Shown: positions 30,949 through 39,532, counted from the stretch's first letter. The stretch is 64,000 nt of DNA from Actinokineospora fastidiosa (GCF_014648415.1 NZ_BMRB01000001.1:1488001-1552000), one strand, 5' to 3'. The notes: generated by a model from the sequence alone, not told the origin. A program made the numbers and translations.

Positions 30949-31230
30949 GTGCATAGGGACTGCGTGGCGACCGCGCTCATCGGGTACGGGCGGTTGAGCA
31001 TCGGGCTCGTGGAGAAGTTCGCCAGGGACATCGAGAACCTCGTCGCCGCCTGCTTCTGCCCCCGGTGCGGCCGCGGCCCGCAGGGGGAGTGGGCGAGCGC
31101 GTCCATGGCCACCAGCGACGGCTGCATCGCGATCTGCGACGCCTGCGCCACCCAGGAGACGATCGTCGAGCTGTCCACCGGGGTGGTCCCGCCCCTGGCC
31201 ACCTGGCCGACGCTCAACCGCAGGCGCTAG
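30949..31230 (+). CDS. Small zinc-ribbon-like hypothetical protein
   Basis: A 93-residue protein I do not recognise. Two CxxC pairs (FCPRCGRG and ICDACATQ) are spaced like a treble-clef or zinc-ribbon knuckle, so it probably binds one metal ion. The first 40 residues are helical. GTG at MHRDCVATALIGYG is the most plausible start; upstream codons of the frame run through the preceding terminator. Its stop overlaps the converging TetR gene by 4 bp. Confidence 0.55.
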   Translation: MHRDCVATALIGYGRLSIGLVEKFARDIENLVAACFCPRCGRGPQGEWASASMATSDGCIAICDACATQETIVELSTGVVPPLATWPTLNRRR

Positions 31231-31772
31231 GCGGCCACGAGCAGGCGCAGCGCGTCCGCGACCGTCGTCGGGCCGGACGTCCCCGTGGCCAGGCGGCGCA
31301 GCTGCAGACCCGCGATCAGCGCCACCACGGGACCGGCCATTCGGGCCGGGTCCGGCACACCGAGCGCGGAGAGCACCGCGGTCGCCAGGGCGTCGTAGGC
31401 GGCGAAGCAGGTCGCGGCGGCCTCGCGCAGCGACGCGTCGCGGCCCGCGTGGATGTAGAGCTCCAGGGGCGCGATCTCCTCGCTGCCGAACGCCGTGCTC
31501 TCGACGATCCGCTCCACCAGCGCCGCGGCGTCGTCCACCGAGATCACCGACCGGTGCGCCTCGGCGACCGAGGCCAGCCGCGCGGTCTCCTCGGCGACGA
31601 ACAGCAGCATCGTCTCCCGCAGCAGCGAGGTCTGCGTGTCGAAGTGGTAGGTGATCGACCCCAGCGACACCCCCGCCTCGCGGGCGATGCGGCGGTTGGT
31701 CACCCCGGCGACGCCCTCCGCGCCGATGACCCGGAGCGTCGCGCGGAGGATCTCGGTGCGGGTGTCGCCCAT
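31227..31772 (-). CDS. TetR-family transcriptional regulator
   Basis: A 181-residue repressor. The N-terminal helix-turn-helix reads GVTNRRIAREAGVSLGSITYHF after the usual ATLRVIGAEG helix. The C-terminal half is an all-helical ligand domain. It begins 5 bp after the amidase stop on the same strand, so both are probably one transcript, with the regulator controlling it from a palindrome upstream of the amidase. An ATG three codons further upstream is possible and would overlap the amidase stop. Confidence 0.9.
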   Translation of the reverse strand: MGDTRTEILRATLRVIGAEGVAGVTNRRIAREAGVSLGSITYHFDTQTSLLRETMLLFVAEETARLASVAEAHRSVISVDDAAALVERIVESTAFGSEEIAPLELYIHAGRDASLREAAATCFAAYDALATAVLSALGVPDPARMAGPVVALIAGLQLRRLATGTSGPTTVADALRLLVAA

Positions 31773-31777
31773 GCCGG

Positions 31778-33118
31778 TCATCGTATGGGCGGACGTGTCG
31801 CCGCCCAGTCCGACGCCGCCTCCAGCTGCGCGGCCAGCGAGATCAGCAGCGGCTCGCTGTCGGCGGGCCCGAGCAGCTGCGCCCCCACCGGCAGTCCCGA
31901 CGGCGTGAACCCGGCGGGCACGTTCACCCCCGGCCAGCCCAGCACGTTCCACGGCCACGCGAACGGGCACGCCGTCACCACCCGCCGGTCGGTGCGCCAG
32001 CCGGGCAGGCCGTCGATGCTGCCGACGGGCAGCGGCGGCGTCGCCGTCGTCGGGGTCAGCACGACGTCGAACTCGGTGAAGACCGCCCCGATCCGGCGCG
32101 CGAAGAACCCGAGCGTGGCCCGGGAGGCGCCCAGGCCGTGGCCCAGGAGCCTGCCGACGCGGCCGTTGTGCCGGGTGCGCGCGTCCAGCAGCGCCGCGTC
32201 CGGCACCCGCCGCGTCCAGTCGTGGATGCCGCCGAAGGACCGCGGCAGGAAGCTGAGCCCGATCAGCCCGTACGCCGGGTCCGCGACCGACACCGAGTGC
32301 CCCAGCGACATCAGCGTCCGCGCCACCGCGTACACCGCCGCCCGCACGTCCGGGTCCACGCGCACGCGGAACGCCGTGAACGCGGGCCGCATGGACAGCG
32401 CGATGCGCAACGGCCGCACAGGCGCCGTCACCGCCGCCGAGTAGTCGCCGCCGGTCAGCACGTCCAGCAGCAGCGCGGCGTCGGCCACCGTCCGCGCCAG
32501 CGGGCCCGACGTCGTCAGGCCGTGGAACAGCTCCGGTTCCGGCGCGGTCGGCACCAGCCCCCGGGTCGGCTTGATGCCCACCAGGTTCGTCCACGCGGCC
32601 GGGATCCGGATGGAGCCCGCGCCGTCGGAGCCCACCGCCGCCGGGACGATCCCCGCCGCGACCGCCGCGGCCGAGCCGCCCGACGACCCGCCGGGGCTGT
32701 AGTCGGGGTTCCACGGGTTGCGGGTCGCGCCGAAGCTGCCCTCGGTCACCGGCCACTGGCCGAACTCCGGGGTGTTCGTCTTGCCGATGATCACCGCGCC
32801 CGCGGCCTTCACCCGCCGCACCAGCTCGCAGTCGGCCTCCGCGACCGGGAAGTCGCCAGCGCAGCCGAACGCCGTGGGCGCGCCCGCCAGGTCGACGTCG
32901 TCCTTGATGGCGATCGGCACGCCGAGCAGCGGCAGCCGCTCACCGGCCGCCAGGCGCTCGTCCGCGGCCTTCGCCTCGACCAGCGCCTCGGACGCGCGCA
33001 GCAGCCGGAAGGCGTTCAGGTCGCTGTCCGTCGCGGCCTTGAGGGCCTTGCCGACCAGGTCGGACGACGTCGTCAAGCCGTCGGAGAGCAGTTGCGCGGA
33101 TTCGGCGAGACCGGCCAT
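31778..33118 (-). CDS. Amidase (amidase signature family)
   Basis: A 446-residue Ser-Ser-Lys amidase. The catalytic Lys lies in GVPIAIKDDVDLAG, the cis-Ser in YSPGGSSGGSAAAVAAG and the nucleophilic Ser in GSDGAGSIRIPA. It hydrolyses small amides or aryl-amides in the cytosol; the substrate cannot be assigned. AAGGGAG lies 5 nt before the ATG, which decides the start over an upstream GTG. The operon partner is the TetR regulator. Confidence 0.93.
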   Translation of the reverse strand: MAGLAESAQLLSDGLTTSSDLVGKALKAATDSDLNAFRLLRASEALVEAKAADERLAAGERLPLLGVPIAIKDDVDLAGAPTAFGCAGDFPVAEADCELVRRVKAAGAVIIGKTNTPEFGQWPVTEGSFGATRNPWNPDYSPGGSSGGSAAAVAAGIVPAAVGSDGAGSIRIPAAWTNLVGIKPTRGLVPTAPEPELFHGLTTSGPLARTVADAALLLDVLTGGDYSAAVTAPVRPLRIALSMRPAFTAFRVRVDPDVRAAVYAVARTLMSLGHSVSVADPAYGLIGLSFLPRSFGGIHDWTRRVPDAALLDARTRHNGRVGRLLGHGLGASRATLGFFARRIGAVFTEFDVVLTPTTATPPLPVGSIDGLPGWRTDRRVVTACPFAWPWNVLGWPGVNVPAGFTPSGLPVGAQLLGPADSEPLLISLAAQLEAASDWAATRPPIR

Positions 33119-33130
33119 GTCCACTCCCTT

Positions 33131-33142
33131 GTTCGTACGAAC
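33131..33142. promoter_or_regulatory. Palindrome upstream of the amidase-TetR operon, candidate operator
   Basis: GTTCGTACGAAC is a perfect 12-bp palindrome, followed at once by GAAC, so the half-site ACGAAC is nearly repeated. It starts 13 bp before the amidase ATG and within 65 bp of the divergent siderophore-interacting gene, so it could serve both. Confidence 0.55.
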
Positions 33143-33195
33143 GAACAGTACCCGGGTTTGGCCAGCCCGCAAGCCGCGCGCGACCATGAGAACCG

Positions 33196-33957
33196 ATGAG
33201 CACAGACCACCCCCGCAGGCGTTCCCGCAGGCCCGAGCCCCGCCTCTGGCGGGTCCCCGTCGCGGCCGTGACCCGCGTCACGCCGAAGATGGCCAGGGTC
33301 ACCGTCAAGCACGAGTCGCTCAAGGCGCTCGACGACGTCCGGACCGACCAGAACGTCATGCTCTACCTCTACCCCGAGGGCGCCGAGCTGCCCGACACGC
33401 TCGCCGACGCCCGCGCCCGCTGGTCCCAGGTCCGCCCGCTGACCAGGACATACACCCTGGCCAGGCACGACGGCGACGAGGTCGACTTCGACTTCGTCCT
33501 GCACGGCGACAGCGGCCCGGCGTCGGCGTGGGCAGCGCGCGTCCGGCCGGGCGACGAGATGATCTTCGTCGGCCCCTCGCCCGCCTACCGGCCCGACCCG
33601 GACGCCGACTGGTACCTGCTCGCAGGCGACGAGACCGCCCTGCCCGCCATCGCCGCCATCCTGCGCGAGGTGGACAAGCCCGTGCGCGCCTTCGTCGAGG
33701 TCGCCGACGCGGCCGAGGAACAGCCCGTCGACGGCGTCACCTGGCTGCACCGCGACGGCGTCCCGGCGGGGGAGAGCACCGTGCTCGTGGACGCCATCCG
33801 CGCCGCCGACCTGCCCCCCGGCCTGCCGGAGGTCTGGATGGCGGGCGAGCGCGCGGCGATGCTCGCCGTGCGCTCGCATCTGCTCGACGACCGCGGCTAC
33901 CCGCGCGCCCGTGTGCGCCCCACCACCTACTGGCGGCGCGGCGAGAGCGGGAACTAG
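33196..33957 (+). CDS. Siderophore-interacting protein (ferric-siderophore reductase family)
   Basis: A 253-residue FAD-binding reductase of the ViuB/SIP family that releases iron from imported siderophores. The FAD motif R-x-Y-T is seen in VRPLTRTYTLARH, followed by HGDSGPASAWA, then GDETALPAIAAIL and the C-terminal EVWMAGERAAMLAVR and TYWRRGE. No siderophore transport or synthesis genes are adjacent. The ATG start is 8 bp after a divergent GC-rich leader; an upstream in-frame extension is not supported. Confidence 0.92.
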   Translation: MSTDHPRRRSRRPEPRLWRVPVAAVTRVTPKMARVTVKHESLKALDDVRTDQNVMLYLYPEGAELPDTLADARARWSQVRPLTRTYTLARHDGDEVDFDFVLHGDSGPASAWAARVRPGDEMIFVGPSPAYRPDPDADWYLLAGDETALPAIAAILREVDKPVRAFVEVADAAEEQPVDGVTWLHRDGVPAGESTVLVDAIRAADLPPGLPEVWMAGERAAMLAVRSHLLDDRGYPRARVRPTTYWRRGESGN

Positions 33958-34003
33958 GCGCCGCCGCGATCCGTTGGTACACCGGACCGGGAGGAGGAAT
34001 CGC

Positions 34004-34828
34004 ATGCGGACCGCCTTGCTGCTCAGCGGGATCAGCGCGCTGCTCCTCCTCGTCGGCGCGCTGTTCGACGCCGTCTGGCTCGCGCTCGCCGCCGCGGCCC
34101 TCCTCGTCGCCTACGCGCTCGGCGCGGCCGACCGGATAGCCCTGCGCGCCATGCGGGCGCGGCCGGTGTCGCAGGCCGAGCACCCCCGGCTCTACGCCAT
34201 CGTCCGCGAGCTGGCGACGACCTCCCGCAAGCCCATGCCCCGGCTCTACGTCAGCGCCACCGCCGCGCCGAACGCCTTCGCCGTCGGCCGCGGCCCCCGC
34301 AGCGCCGCCGTGTGCTGCACGACCGGGCTGCTGGAGCTGCTCGACGACCGCGAGCTCCGCGCCGTCCTGGCCCACGAGGTGGCGCACGTGCACCGCCGCG
34401 ACACGCTGGTCGCCAGCGTCGCCGGGGCGCTCGCGGGCATCATCGCCGTGGTCGGGGGCGCGGCCGCGCTCGTCGGCGGCGACGATGACGACGACGGGCT
34501 GTGGGGCGCGCTCGCCGTCGCCGTGCTCGGCCCGGTCGCCGCGCTCGTCGTCCGGCTCGCCATCAGCCGCTCCCGCGAGTTCCGCGCCGACGCCGACGCC
34601 GTGAGGCTGACCGGCGACGCCGACGCCCTCGTGGCCGCCCTGCGCAAGCTGGACGCGGGCACCCGCGCCGCGCCGCTGGCGCCCGCTCCCGCGCTGGTCG
34701 CCCAGGCCCACCTGATGGTCGTGAACCCGTTCCCCGCCGACTCGGCGCTGGCCCGGCGCTTCGCCACGCACCCGCCGATCGACGAGCGGGTCAGCCGGTT
34801 GCGCCCGCGGCCCGCGCCACGCTCATGA
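34004..34828 (+). CDS. M48-family membrane metalloprotease
   Basis: A 274-residue HtpX-like protease. Two N-terminal transmembrane helices (residues 3-45) precede a catalytic domain with the zinc motif HEVAH at residues 124-128 and the third ligand in [13 protein letters not shown]. Another hydrophobic pair with a GGDDDDDG loop lies between them. It probably degrades damaged membrane proteins. GAGGAGGA precedes the ATG. Its 3' end overlaps the converging rmlA gene by 38 bp. Confidence 0.92.
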   Translation: MRTALLLSGISALLLLVGALFDAVWLALAAAALLVAYALGAADRIALRAMRARPVSQAEHPRLYAIVRELATTSRKPMPRLYVSATAAPNAFAVGRGPRSAAVCCTTGLLELLDDRELRAVLAHEVAHVHRRDTLVASVAGALAGIIAVVGGAAALVGGDDDDDGLWGALAVAVLGPVAALVVRLAISRSREFRADADAVRLTGDADALVAALRKLDAGTRAAPLAPAPALVAQAHLMVVNPFPADSALARRFATHPPIDERVSRLRPRPAPRS

Positions 34829-35672
34829 CGTACTCGCCGTAGCCGGACTTGGCCAGCTCCCGGCCCAGGGCCAGGCACTCGTCCGGGGTGATGAAGCCCT
34901 GTTCGAGGGCGATCTCCTCGATGCAGGCCACCCGCACGCCGGTCCGGTGCTCCAGGGTCTGCACGAACTGCCCGGCCTCCAGCAGCGAGTCGTGCGTGCC
35001 GGTGTCCAGCCAGGCGAACCCGCGGCCGAGGTCGACCAGCTTGGCCCGGCCCTGCCGCAGGTACTCCAGGTTGACGTCGGTGATCTCCAGCTCGCCCCGC
35101 GCCGACGGGGTCAGCCCCCTGGCGATCTTCACGACCTGGTTGTCGTAGAAGTAGAGCCCGGTGATGGCCCGGTTCGACCGGGGCGCTGCGGGCTTCTCCT
35201 CGATGGAGACCAGCCTGCCCTCGGCGTCGACCTCGCCCACGCCGTAGCGCTCGGGGTCCTTGACGCGGTAGCCGAACAGCGTGGCGCCGTCGAGGGTCGC
35301 CACGCACTCCTGCAGCTGCTCGGTGAAGCGGTGGCCGGAGAAGATGTTGTCCCCCAGCACCAGCGCGACGTCGTCGTCGCCGATGAAGTCCGCCCCGATG
35401 ATGAACGCCTCGGCCAGCCCGTTCGGCTCGGGCTGCACCGCGTAGGAGAAGCGCATCCCCAGCCGCGCGCCGTCGCCCAGCAGCCGCTTGAAGTTCGGCA
35501 GGTCGACGGGCGTGGAGATGATCAGCACGTCCCGGATGCCCGCCAGCATCAGCACCGAGAGCGGGTAGTAGACCATCGGCTTGTCGTAGACGGGCAGGAG
35601 CTGCTTGGACACCGCCTGCGTGATCGGGTGCAATCGGGTGCCGCTGCCCCCGGCGAGGACGATGCCCTTCAT
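34791..35672 (-). CDS. rmlA: Glucose-1-phosphate thymidylyltransferase
   Basis: A 293-residue nucleotidyltransferase that makes dTDP-glucose, the first step to dTDP-rhamnose. It has the N-terminal [11 protein letters not shown] loop, [28 protein letters not shown] and EEKPAAPRS, all diagnostic. rmlB, rmlC and rmlD are not in the window, so this copy is detached from a full rml cluster. The ATG (MKGIVLAGG) follows a short gap after a small upstream gene on the same strand. Confidence 0.96.
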   Translation of the reverse strand: MKGIVLAGGSGTRLHPITQAVSKQLLPVYDKPMVYYPLSVLMLAGIRDVLIISTPVDLPNFKRLLGDGARLGMRFSYAVQPEPNGLAEAFIIGADFIGDDDVALVLGDNIFSGHRFTEQLQECVATLDGATLFGYRVKDPERYGVGEVDAEGRLVSIEEKPAAPRSNRAITGLYFYDNQVVKIARGLTPSARGELEITDVNLEYLRQGRAKLVDLGRGFAWLDTGTHDSLLEAGQFVQTLEHRTGVRVACIEEIALEQGFITPDECLALGRELAKSGYGEYVMSVARAAGATG

Positions 35673-35691
35673 CCCAACTCCCCTCGTAAGG

Positions 35692-35901
35692 TCACCAGAT
35701 CGATTCTGGCTCCCCCGCCGCCTCCAGCCGCTCCCGTTCGGCCCGAAGTGTGAGCAAGTCGGCCCGCACGTCGCAGGCCCGGTGGAACCGGGCCCGGTCG
35801 CGCATCGCCAGCGCCAGGTCGATGGCCTGGTTGGCACACGCCAACCGCCGGTCGATCTCGGCCAGACCAAGGTGGCCCGCCCGCGCCACGGTGTCACGCA
35901 T
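35692..35901 (-). CDS. Small helical hypothetical protein upstream of rmlA
   Basis: A 69-residue, highly charged, probably all-helical protein ([44 protein letters not shown]). No known family. A strong ribosome-binding site (AGGAGAGGAGG) is placed a few nt before the ATG, and it ends 19 bp before rmlA, so co-transcription is likely. Function unknown. Confidence 0.6.
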   Translation of the reverse strand: MRDTVARAGHLGLAEIDRRLACANQAIDLALAMRDRARFHRACDVRADLLTLRAERERLEAAGEPESIW

Positions 35902-35971
35902 GGTGTCCTCCTCTCCTAGGAGGTCACCATGCGCCCGCGCCGACTGGGTTATCCGCTCTCAGCGTGCGGTG

Positions 35972-36463
35972 TTACCGGTAGTTGGTGAATTGCAGCGCGA
36001 TCCCGAAGTCCGCTGCCTTCAGCAGGGCGATGACGTCCTGCAGGTGGTCCTTCTTCTTGCCCGAGACGCGCAGCTGGTCGCCCTGGATCTGGGCCTGGAC
36101 GCCCTTGGGGCCCTCGTCGCGGATCTTCTTGGCGATCTCCTTGGCCTTCTCGCTGGAGATGCCCTGCACCAGCGTGCCGGTGACCTTGTGCACCTTGCCG
36201 GACAGCGCCGGGTCGCCGATGTCGAACGCCTTCTGCGAGATGCCGCGCTTGATCAGCTTCTCCTTGAAGACCTCGATCGCCGCCTTGCACCGCTCCTCGG
36301 TCTCGGCCTGGAACGAGATGGCCTCCTCCCCGGCCCAGGCCACCTCCGCCCCGGTGTTCCGGAAGTCGAACCGCGTCGCCAACTCCTTGGCCGCCTGGTT
36401 CAACGCGTTGTCGACCTCCTGCCGATCCACCTTGCTCACCACGTCGAACGACGGGTCCGCCAC
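35972..36463 (-). CDS. YajQ-family nucleotide-binding protein
   Basis: A 163-residue protein of the UPF0234/YajQ family; some members bind cyclic di-GMP or nucleotides. The start [32 protein letters not shown] and the C-terminal [19 protein letters not shown] are typical. The GTG start (VADPSFDV) has GGAGGTG about 9 nt upstream; the Arg-rich upstream extension is not homologous. A c-di-GMP phosphodiesterase-type gene lies about 8 kb downstream, but no functional link is shown. Confidence 0.93.
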   Translation of the reverse strand: MADPSFDVVSKVDRQEVDNALNQAAKELATRFDFRNTGAEVAWAGEEAISFQAETEERCKAAIEVFKEKLIKRGISQKAFDIGDPALSGKVHKVTGTLVQGISSEKAKEIAKKIRDEGPKGVQAQIQGDQLRVSGKKKDHLQDVIALLKAADFGIALQFTNYR

Positions 36464-36591
36464 GTGCCTCGCACCTCCACGCCTGAAACCGAGTGGGTGG
36501 CCGATGCTACCGCCGCCCCCAGGGGTCCCCCGCTGGAACCCGCCCAGACCGATTGGGTATGGTTTCCCCCGTCCGGCACGCACCGGACCCC

Positions 36592-36672
36592 GGCGGGTTG
36601 CCCGAGCGGCCAATGGGAGCGGACTGTAAATCCGTCGCGAAAGCTACAGAGGTTCGAATCCTCTACCCGCCA
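36592..36672 (+). tRNA. tRNA-Tyr (GTA)
   Basis: Acceptor arms GGCGGGT and ACCCGCC pair perfectly. The anticodon GTA sits in ACTGTAAATCC, a long variable arm follows, and the T-loop is GGTTCGAATCC. CCA is not encoded. The 81-nt size fits a class II tRNA-Tyr. Confidence 0.95.
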
Positions 36673-36681
36673 CACCAGCGC

Positions 36682-36716
36682 AGAAGCCCCTGTGACCAGC
36701 GGTCACGGGGGCTTCT
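36682..36716 (+). terminator. Terminator after tRNA-Tyr
   Basis: A 16-bp stem with one wobble pair (5' arm AGAAGCCCCTGTGACC) and a 3-nt loop, 10 bp after the tRNA. Confidence 0.8.
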
Positions 36717-37050
36717 CATGTCATACGGCTGGCGCCCGGGGGTGGCACGCACTGGGCGACCCTGTGGCCTGCCCTGGGGTGCCTAGCCCCTCTTGGCGCC
36801 GTCGGGGCTCTGCTCGTCGTCGGGATGCCGTCTCGTATGGGTGTCACGATGGTCATTACTCGGGCACCTGCGATTATCGAGTCTTCGGGCAGGTCAGACT
36901 ATCCGTACGTAGAGTGCCGTCACCGATGACCCATTTGGCCGCCAGGGTGGGCTGATTGTGTGGAAATCGATCCAGAAAGTGTCGTGGGGAATTACGACGT
37001 GTTAGCCTTCGAAAGTCCTGCTGGGGTTCAACTTCACTGTTGGAGGGACT
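36717..37050. other. Gene-free stretch downstream of tRNA-Tyr
   Basis: 334 bp without a convincing gene on either strand. The second half is clearly lower in GC than the flanks and leads into the first secreted-protein gene; GGAGGG at its end is that gene's ribosome-binding site. I see no direct repeat of the tRNA 3' end that would mark an attachment site. Confidence 0.5.
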
Positions 37051-37533
37051 GTGCGCGCGAAGCGCAGGTTGAGTGGCAGAGCATTGGTCGTCGCGGCCTT
37101 GTTGGCGTTTGTGAACCTCCTGTCCATGACCGGCTCGGCTTCGGCTGATCCATATTGGCAGGTGTACTTGTTCACCTTGAAGTTCCATTGCACCGATCGG
37201 GACGAGGACTGGCACGACGTGGGTTACAACGCGGTGGGGCGCGCCTGCATCGTAGTCAATGGAAACAGCGTGCAAGCCGTGGCAACCGCGATCAACTACG
37301 AGAACGTGCCCCACGAGATCGAAGCGACCGACGTGAAGTTGTACGTGAACGGCCAGCTCATCTACGACCGTCACTGCTACCGGAGCAACCTCGCCGCCGG
37401 TGAGGGGGCGAATTGTTATGCCCCTACCAACTCCTACCCCTGCGGGACGTACGTGCAGGCTTTCGTGACGCTGTACCACGGTGTGACACCGAAGGAAATC
37501 TGGTCGCCGACGAAAACGGCCTGCGTCACCTGA
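37051..37533 (+). CDS. Secreted six-cysteine protein, copy 1
   Basis: A 160-residue exported protein. The signal peptide has a basic start (VRAKRRLSGR), a hydrophobic core (ALVVAALLAFVNLLSM) and cleavage after SASA, giving a mature N-terminus DPYWQ. The mature part has six cysteines, in KFHC, RACIVVNGNSVQAVA, YDRHCY, ANCYAPT, YPCGTYVQ and TACVT, which could form three disulfides. It matches the next gene throughout. No known domain is recognised. GC is below that of neighbouring housekeeping genes. Function unknown. Confidence 0.75.
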   Translation: MRAKRRLSGRALVVAALLAFVNLLSMTGSASADPYWQVYLFTLKFHCTDRDEDWHDVGYNAVGRACIVVNGNSVQAVATAINYENVPHEIEATDVKLYVNGQLIYDRHCYRSNLAAGEGANCYAPTNSYPCGTYVQAFVTLYHGVTPKEIWSPTKTACVT

Positions 37534-37644
37534 GGCTGACTGCTCGAGAACACCCCTGCTTATGCCCCGTGACAGCTAGTCGGGAGGCGCGAGGTTGCCA
37601 GCAGGGCAAGGACGGCCGATTTCATTCTACATTCTGGGGTTCTG

Positions 37645-38097
37645 ATGAGAATTATCGCATTCGCGGCTGCGCTGCTGTTCGCGAACGTGGTGGCTATGGC
37701 GGCGCCAGCGGCCGCTGATCCCTACTGGCAGGAGTTGTATTCTGACAACAAGTTTCACTGCGCCTCCCAATCCTGGCTGAACGACGGGTACAACGCCCGC
37801 GGCGAGGCGTGCGTCGTCGTCAACGGGAACAGTGTCCAAGCGGTCGCGCACGCATTCAACAACGAGCCGGTCGCGCACGTCATCGAGGCTCCGCACGTCA
37901 TGCTTTACAAGGACGGAAGCCTCATCTACGACCGCTTCTGCTACGAAAGCGCGCTCGGCATCTACGACAGCGCGTCGTGTTTCGCGCCGACCCTGAATTA
38001 CCCGTGCGGGACCTATGTCCAGGCGCGGGTGACCATGCGGCACGGCGGCTTCTCGCGGACCTGGTGGTCGCCCACGCGTCAGGTGTGCTCGACGTGA
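37645..38097 (+). CDS. Secreted six-cysteine protein, copy 2
   Basis: A 150-residue exported paralogue of the preceding gene. The signal peptide (MRIIAFAAALLFANVVAMAA) is cleaved after AAA to leave the same DPYWQ start. Shared blocks are KFHC, EACVVVNGNSVQAVA, LIYDRFCY, SCFAPT and YPCGTYVQA, and all six cysteines are conserved in position. The ribosome-binding site is weak. The pair looks like a tandem duplication followed by divergence. Function unknown; a secreted small-protein role is inferred only from the signal peptide. Confidence 0.75.
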   Translation: MRIIAFAAALLFANVVAMAAPAAADPYWQELYSDNKFHCASQSWLNDGYNARGEACVVVNGNSVQAVAHAFNNEPVAHVIEAPHVMLYKDGSLIYDRFCYESALGIYDSASCFAPTLNYPCGTYVQARVTMRHGGFSRTWWSPTRQVCST

Positions 38098-38210
38098 GGC
38101 CGTCGGACGGTAAGACCATCAGCGGGATGACCGTGAGAGATCGCGTGGCGGGTTCTTCGTCCCGGACGATGTGCACCTGATGCCGGTTCTCGTCACGCGG
38201 TGAAGTGAGG

Positions 38211-38242
38211 AGTCCCCGGTGGGCCGAGGCCCGCCGGGGACT
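38211..38242. terminator. Terminator downstream of the secreted-protein pair
   Basis: A 13-bp stem with one wobble pair (5' arm AGTCCCCGGTGGG), a 6-nt loop, and TTT shortly after the 3' arm. Confidence 0.65.
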
Positions 38243-38292
38243 TTCGTGTGCGCACGACCGATGCGGCGTCAGCCTTCATCAGCGACGAGATT

Positions 38293-38342
38293 GCGCAACC
38301 GATGGTTGCGCAACCGTGTCTCGATGTGCAACCCTTGGTTGC
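38293..38342. promoter_or_regulatory. Array of GCAACC/GGTTGC inverted repeats, candidate operator
   Basis: Two dyads of the form GCAACC-N3-GGTTGC (spacers GAT and CTT) lie 33 bp apart centre to centre. The first extends to 8-bp arms (GCGCAACC and GGTTGCGC), and GGTTGCGCAACC just after it forms a further 12-bp palindrome. The array is about 100 bp upstream of the DUF899 gene, in a 341-bp gap that otherwise holds only a terminator. The even phasing suggests cooperative binding of a dimeric regulator. Confidence 0.6.
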
Positions 38343-38438
38343 GTCGAGGGTGGGAGCGGGCGGCGTTCGCCGCGAAGTGGGACCGGCGGTGGCCAAGTGC
38401 GTCGTCGGGGTCGGTGAGACAAGCGATGGGGAGAAGAG

Positions 38439-39176
38439 ATGCGCAGGACCGGAACACGTGCGGAATGGCTGGCCGCCCGGCTGGAGTTGCTGGCGGAGGA
38501 GAAGGAGTTAACCAGGCGCAGCGACGAGTTGGCGCGGCGCAGGCGGGAGTTGCCCTGGGTCAGGGTGGAGAAGGACTACCGCTTCGACACCGACGAGGGG
38601 GAGGCGTCACTGGCCGATCTCTTCCAGGGTCGTTCGCAGCTGTTGGTCTACCACTTCATGTTCGCCCCCGAGTACGCTGCGGGCTGTCCGTCGTGTTCGG
38701 CGGTGGCCGACGGGTTCGACGGGTCGGTCGTCCACCTGGCCAACCACGACGTCACGCTGTGCGCGGTGTCGCGGGCGCCGCTGCCCCGGCTGCGGGAGTA
38801 CAAGAAGCGCATGGGCTGGTCGTTCCCGTGGGCCTCGTCCTTCGCCAGCGACTTCAACTACGACTTCCACGCCGCGCACACCGAGGAGGAGTGGCGGGCG
38901 GGTGAGGTCGAGTACAACTTCCGCAAGCGGGACTTCCGCGGGTTGGACCTGGAAATCGCCGCGACCGTCGGCACCGACTGGGAGACCTATCGGCGCGAGG
39001 GCCCGGGCGTGAGCGCGTTCGCCCTGGAGGACGGCGTGGTCTACCACACCTACTCCGCCTACGAGCGCGGCATCGATGGCCTGTGGGGCATGTACCAGTG
39101 GCTCGACCGGGCCCCGCTCGGCCGCAATGAGACCGGGCTGTGGTTCCGCAGGCACGACGAATACCGATCGGCCTGA
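38439..39176 (+). CDS. DUF899 thioredoxin-like protein
   Basis: A 245-residue DUF899-family protein. Typical features are the N-terminal helical region (LLAEEKELTRRSDELARRRR), ELPWVRVEKDYRF, LLVYHFMFAPEYAAGCPSCS with a CxxC-like pair, and the C-terminal YHTYSAYERGIDGLWGMYQW and DRAPLGRNE. Members have a thioredoxin-like fold of uncertain function. GGGGAGAAGAG precedes the ATG. It may be controlled by the inverted-repeat array upstream. Confidence 0.9.
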   Translation: MRRTGTRAEWLAARLELLAEEKELTRRSDELARRRRELPWVRVEKDYRFDTDEGEASLADLFQGRSQLLVYHFMFAPEYAAGCPSCSAVADGFDGSVVHLANHDVTLCAVSRAPLPRLREYKKRMGWSFPWASSFASDFNYDFHAAHTEEEWRAGEVEYNFRKRDFRGLDLEIAATVGTDWETYRREGPGVSAFALEDGVVYHTYSAYERGIDGLWGMYQWLDRAPLGRNETGLWFRRHDEYRSA

Positions 39177-39187
39177 CCCGTGCGACA

Positions 39188-39225
39188 GGGGAAGTCCCCG
39201 GACCCGGTGGTCCGGGGACTTCCCC
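39188..39225 (+). terminator. Terminator after the DUF899 gene
   Basis: A perfect 17-bp stem (5' arm GGGGAAGTCCCCGGACC) with loop CGGT, 11 bp after the stop codon. Confidence 0.85.
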
Positions 39226-39373
39226 GTCCCGGTGGGCGGGACCCGGGCGCGCTCCCTGCAAGCGGCGCCCGGGCCCCTCGGACCCCCGCGCGCGTGAGGG
39301 CGGTGGCGGGGGAATTCTGGCTAAGCAACAGTGAAATCGGGATTCTTATTCACCGTATCCGAGCGTGATTCGA

Positions 39374-39436
39374 CTGCTCTTTTCGGCGCTGCCCATTGGG
39401 CCGTTCGGCAGGTTCGTCAGGAGACGAAAAGAGCAG
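39374..39436. repeat. Widely spaced 12-bp inverted repeat upstream of a secreted-protein gene
   Basis: CTGCTCTTTTCG and its exact complement CGAAAAGAGCAG are separated by 39 nt. The rest of the 39226-39532 gap holds no convincing gene. The repeat lies about 100 bp before the start of the next gene and could fold in its leader RNA. Confidence 0.5.
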
Positions 39437-39532
39437 GTGGCGGCGTCGTCACCCGAAAGACGGGCGTTGAAATCGAGCGAGCTGGTTAAATTTCCCCAAC
39501 GTCCGGGAATGATCTTGCGGGAGTCGATGGCC

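Noticed and set aside
38281..38345. CRISPR-like repeats
   Set aside because: The GCAACC/GGTTGC units are short dyads with 3-bp centres, not 25-40 bp direct repeats with unique spacers, and no cas genes are present.
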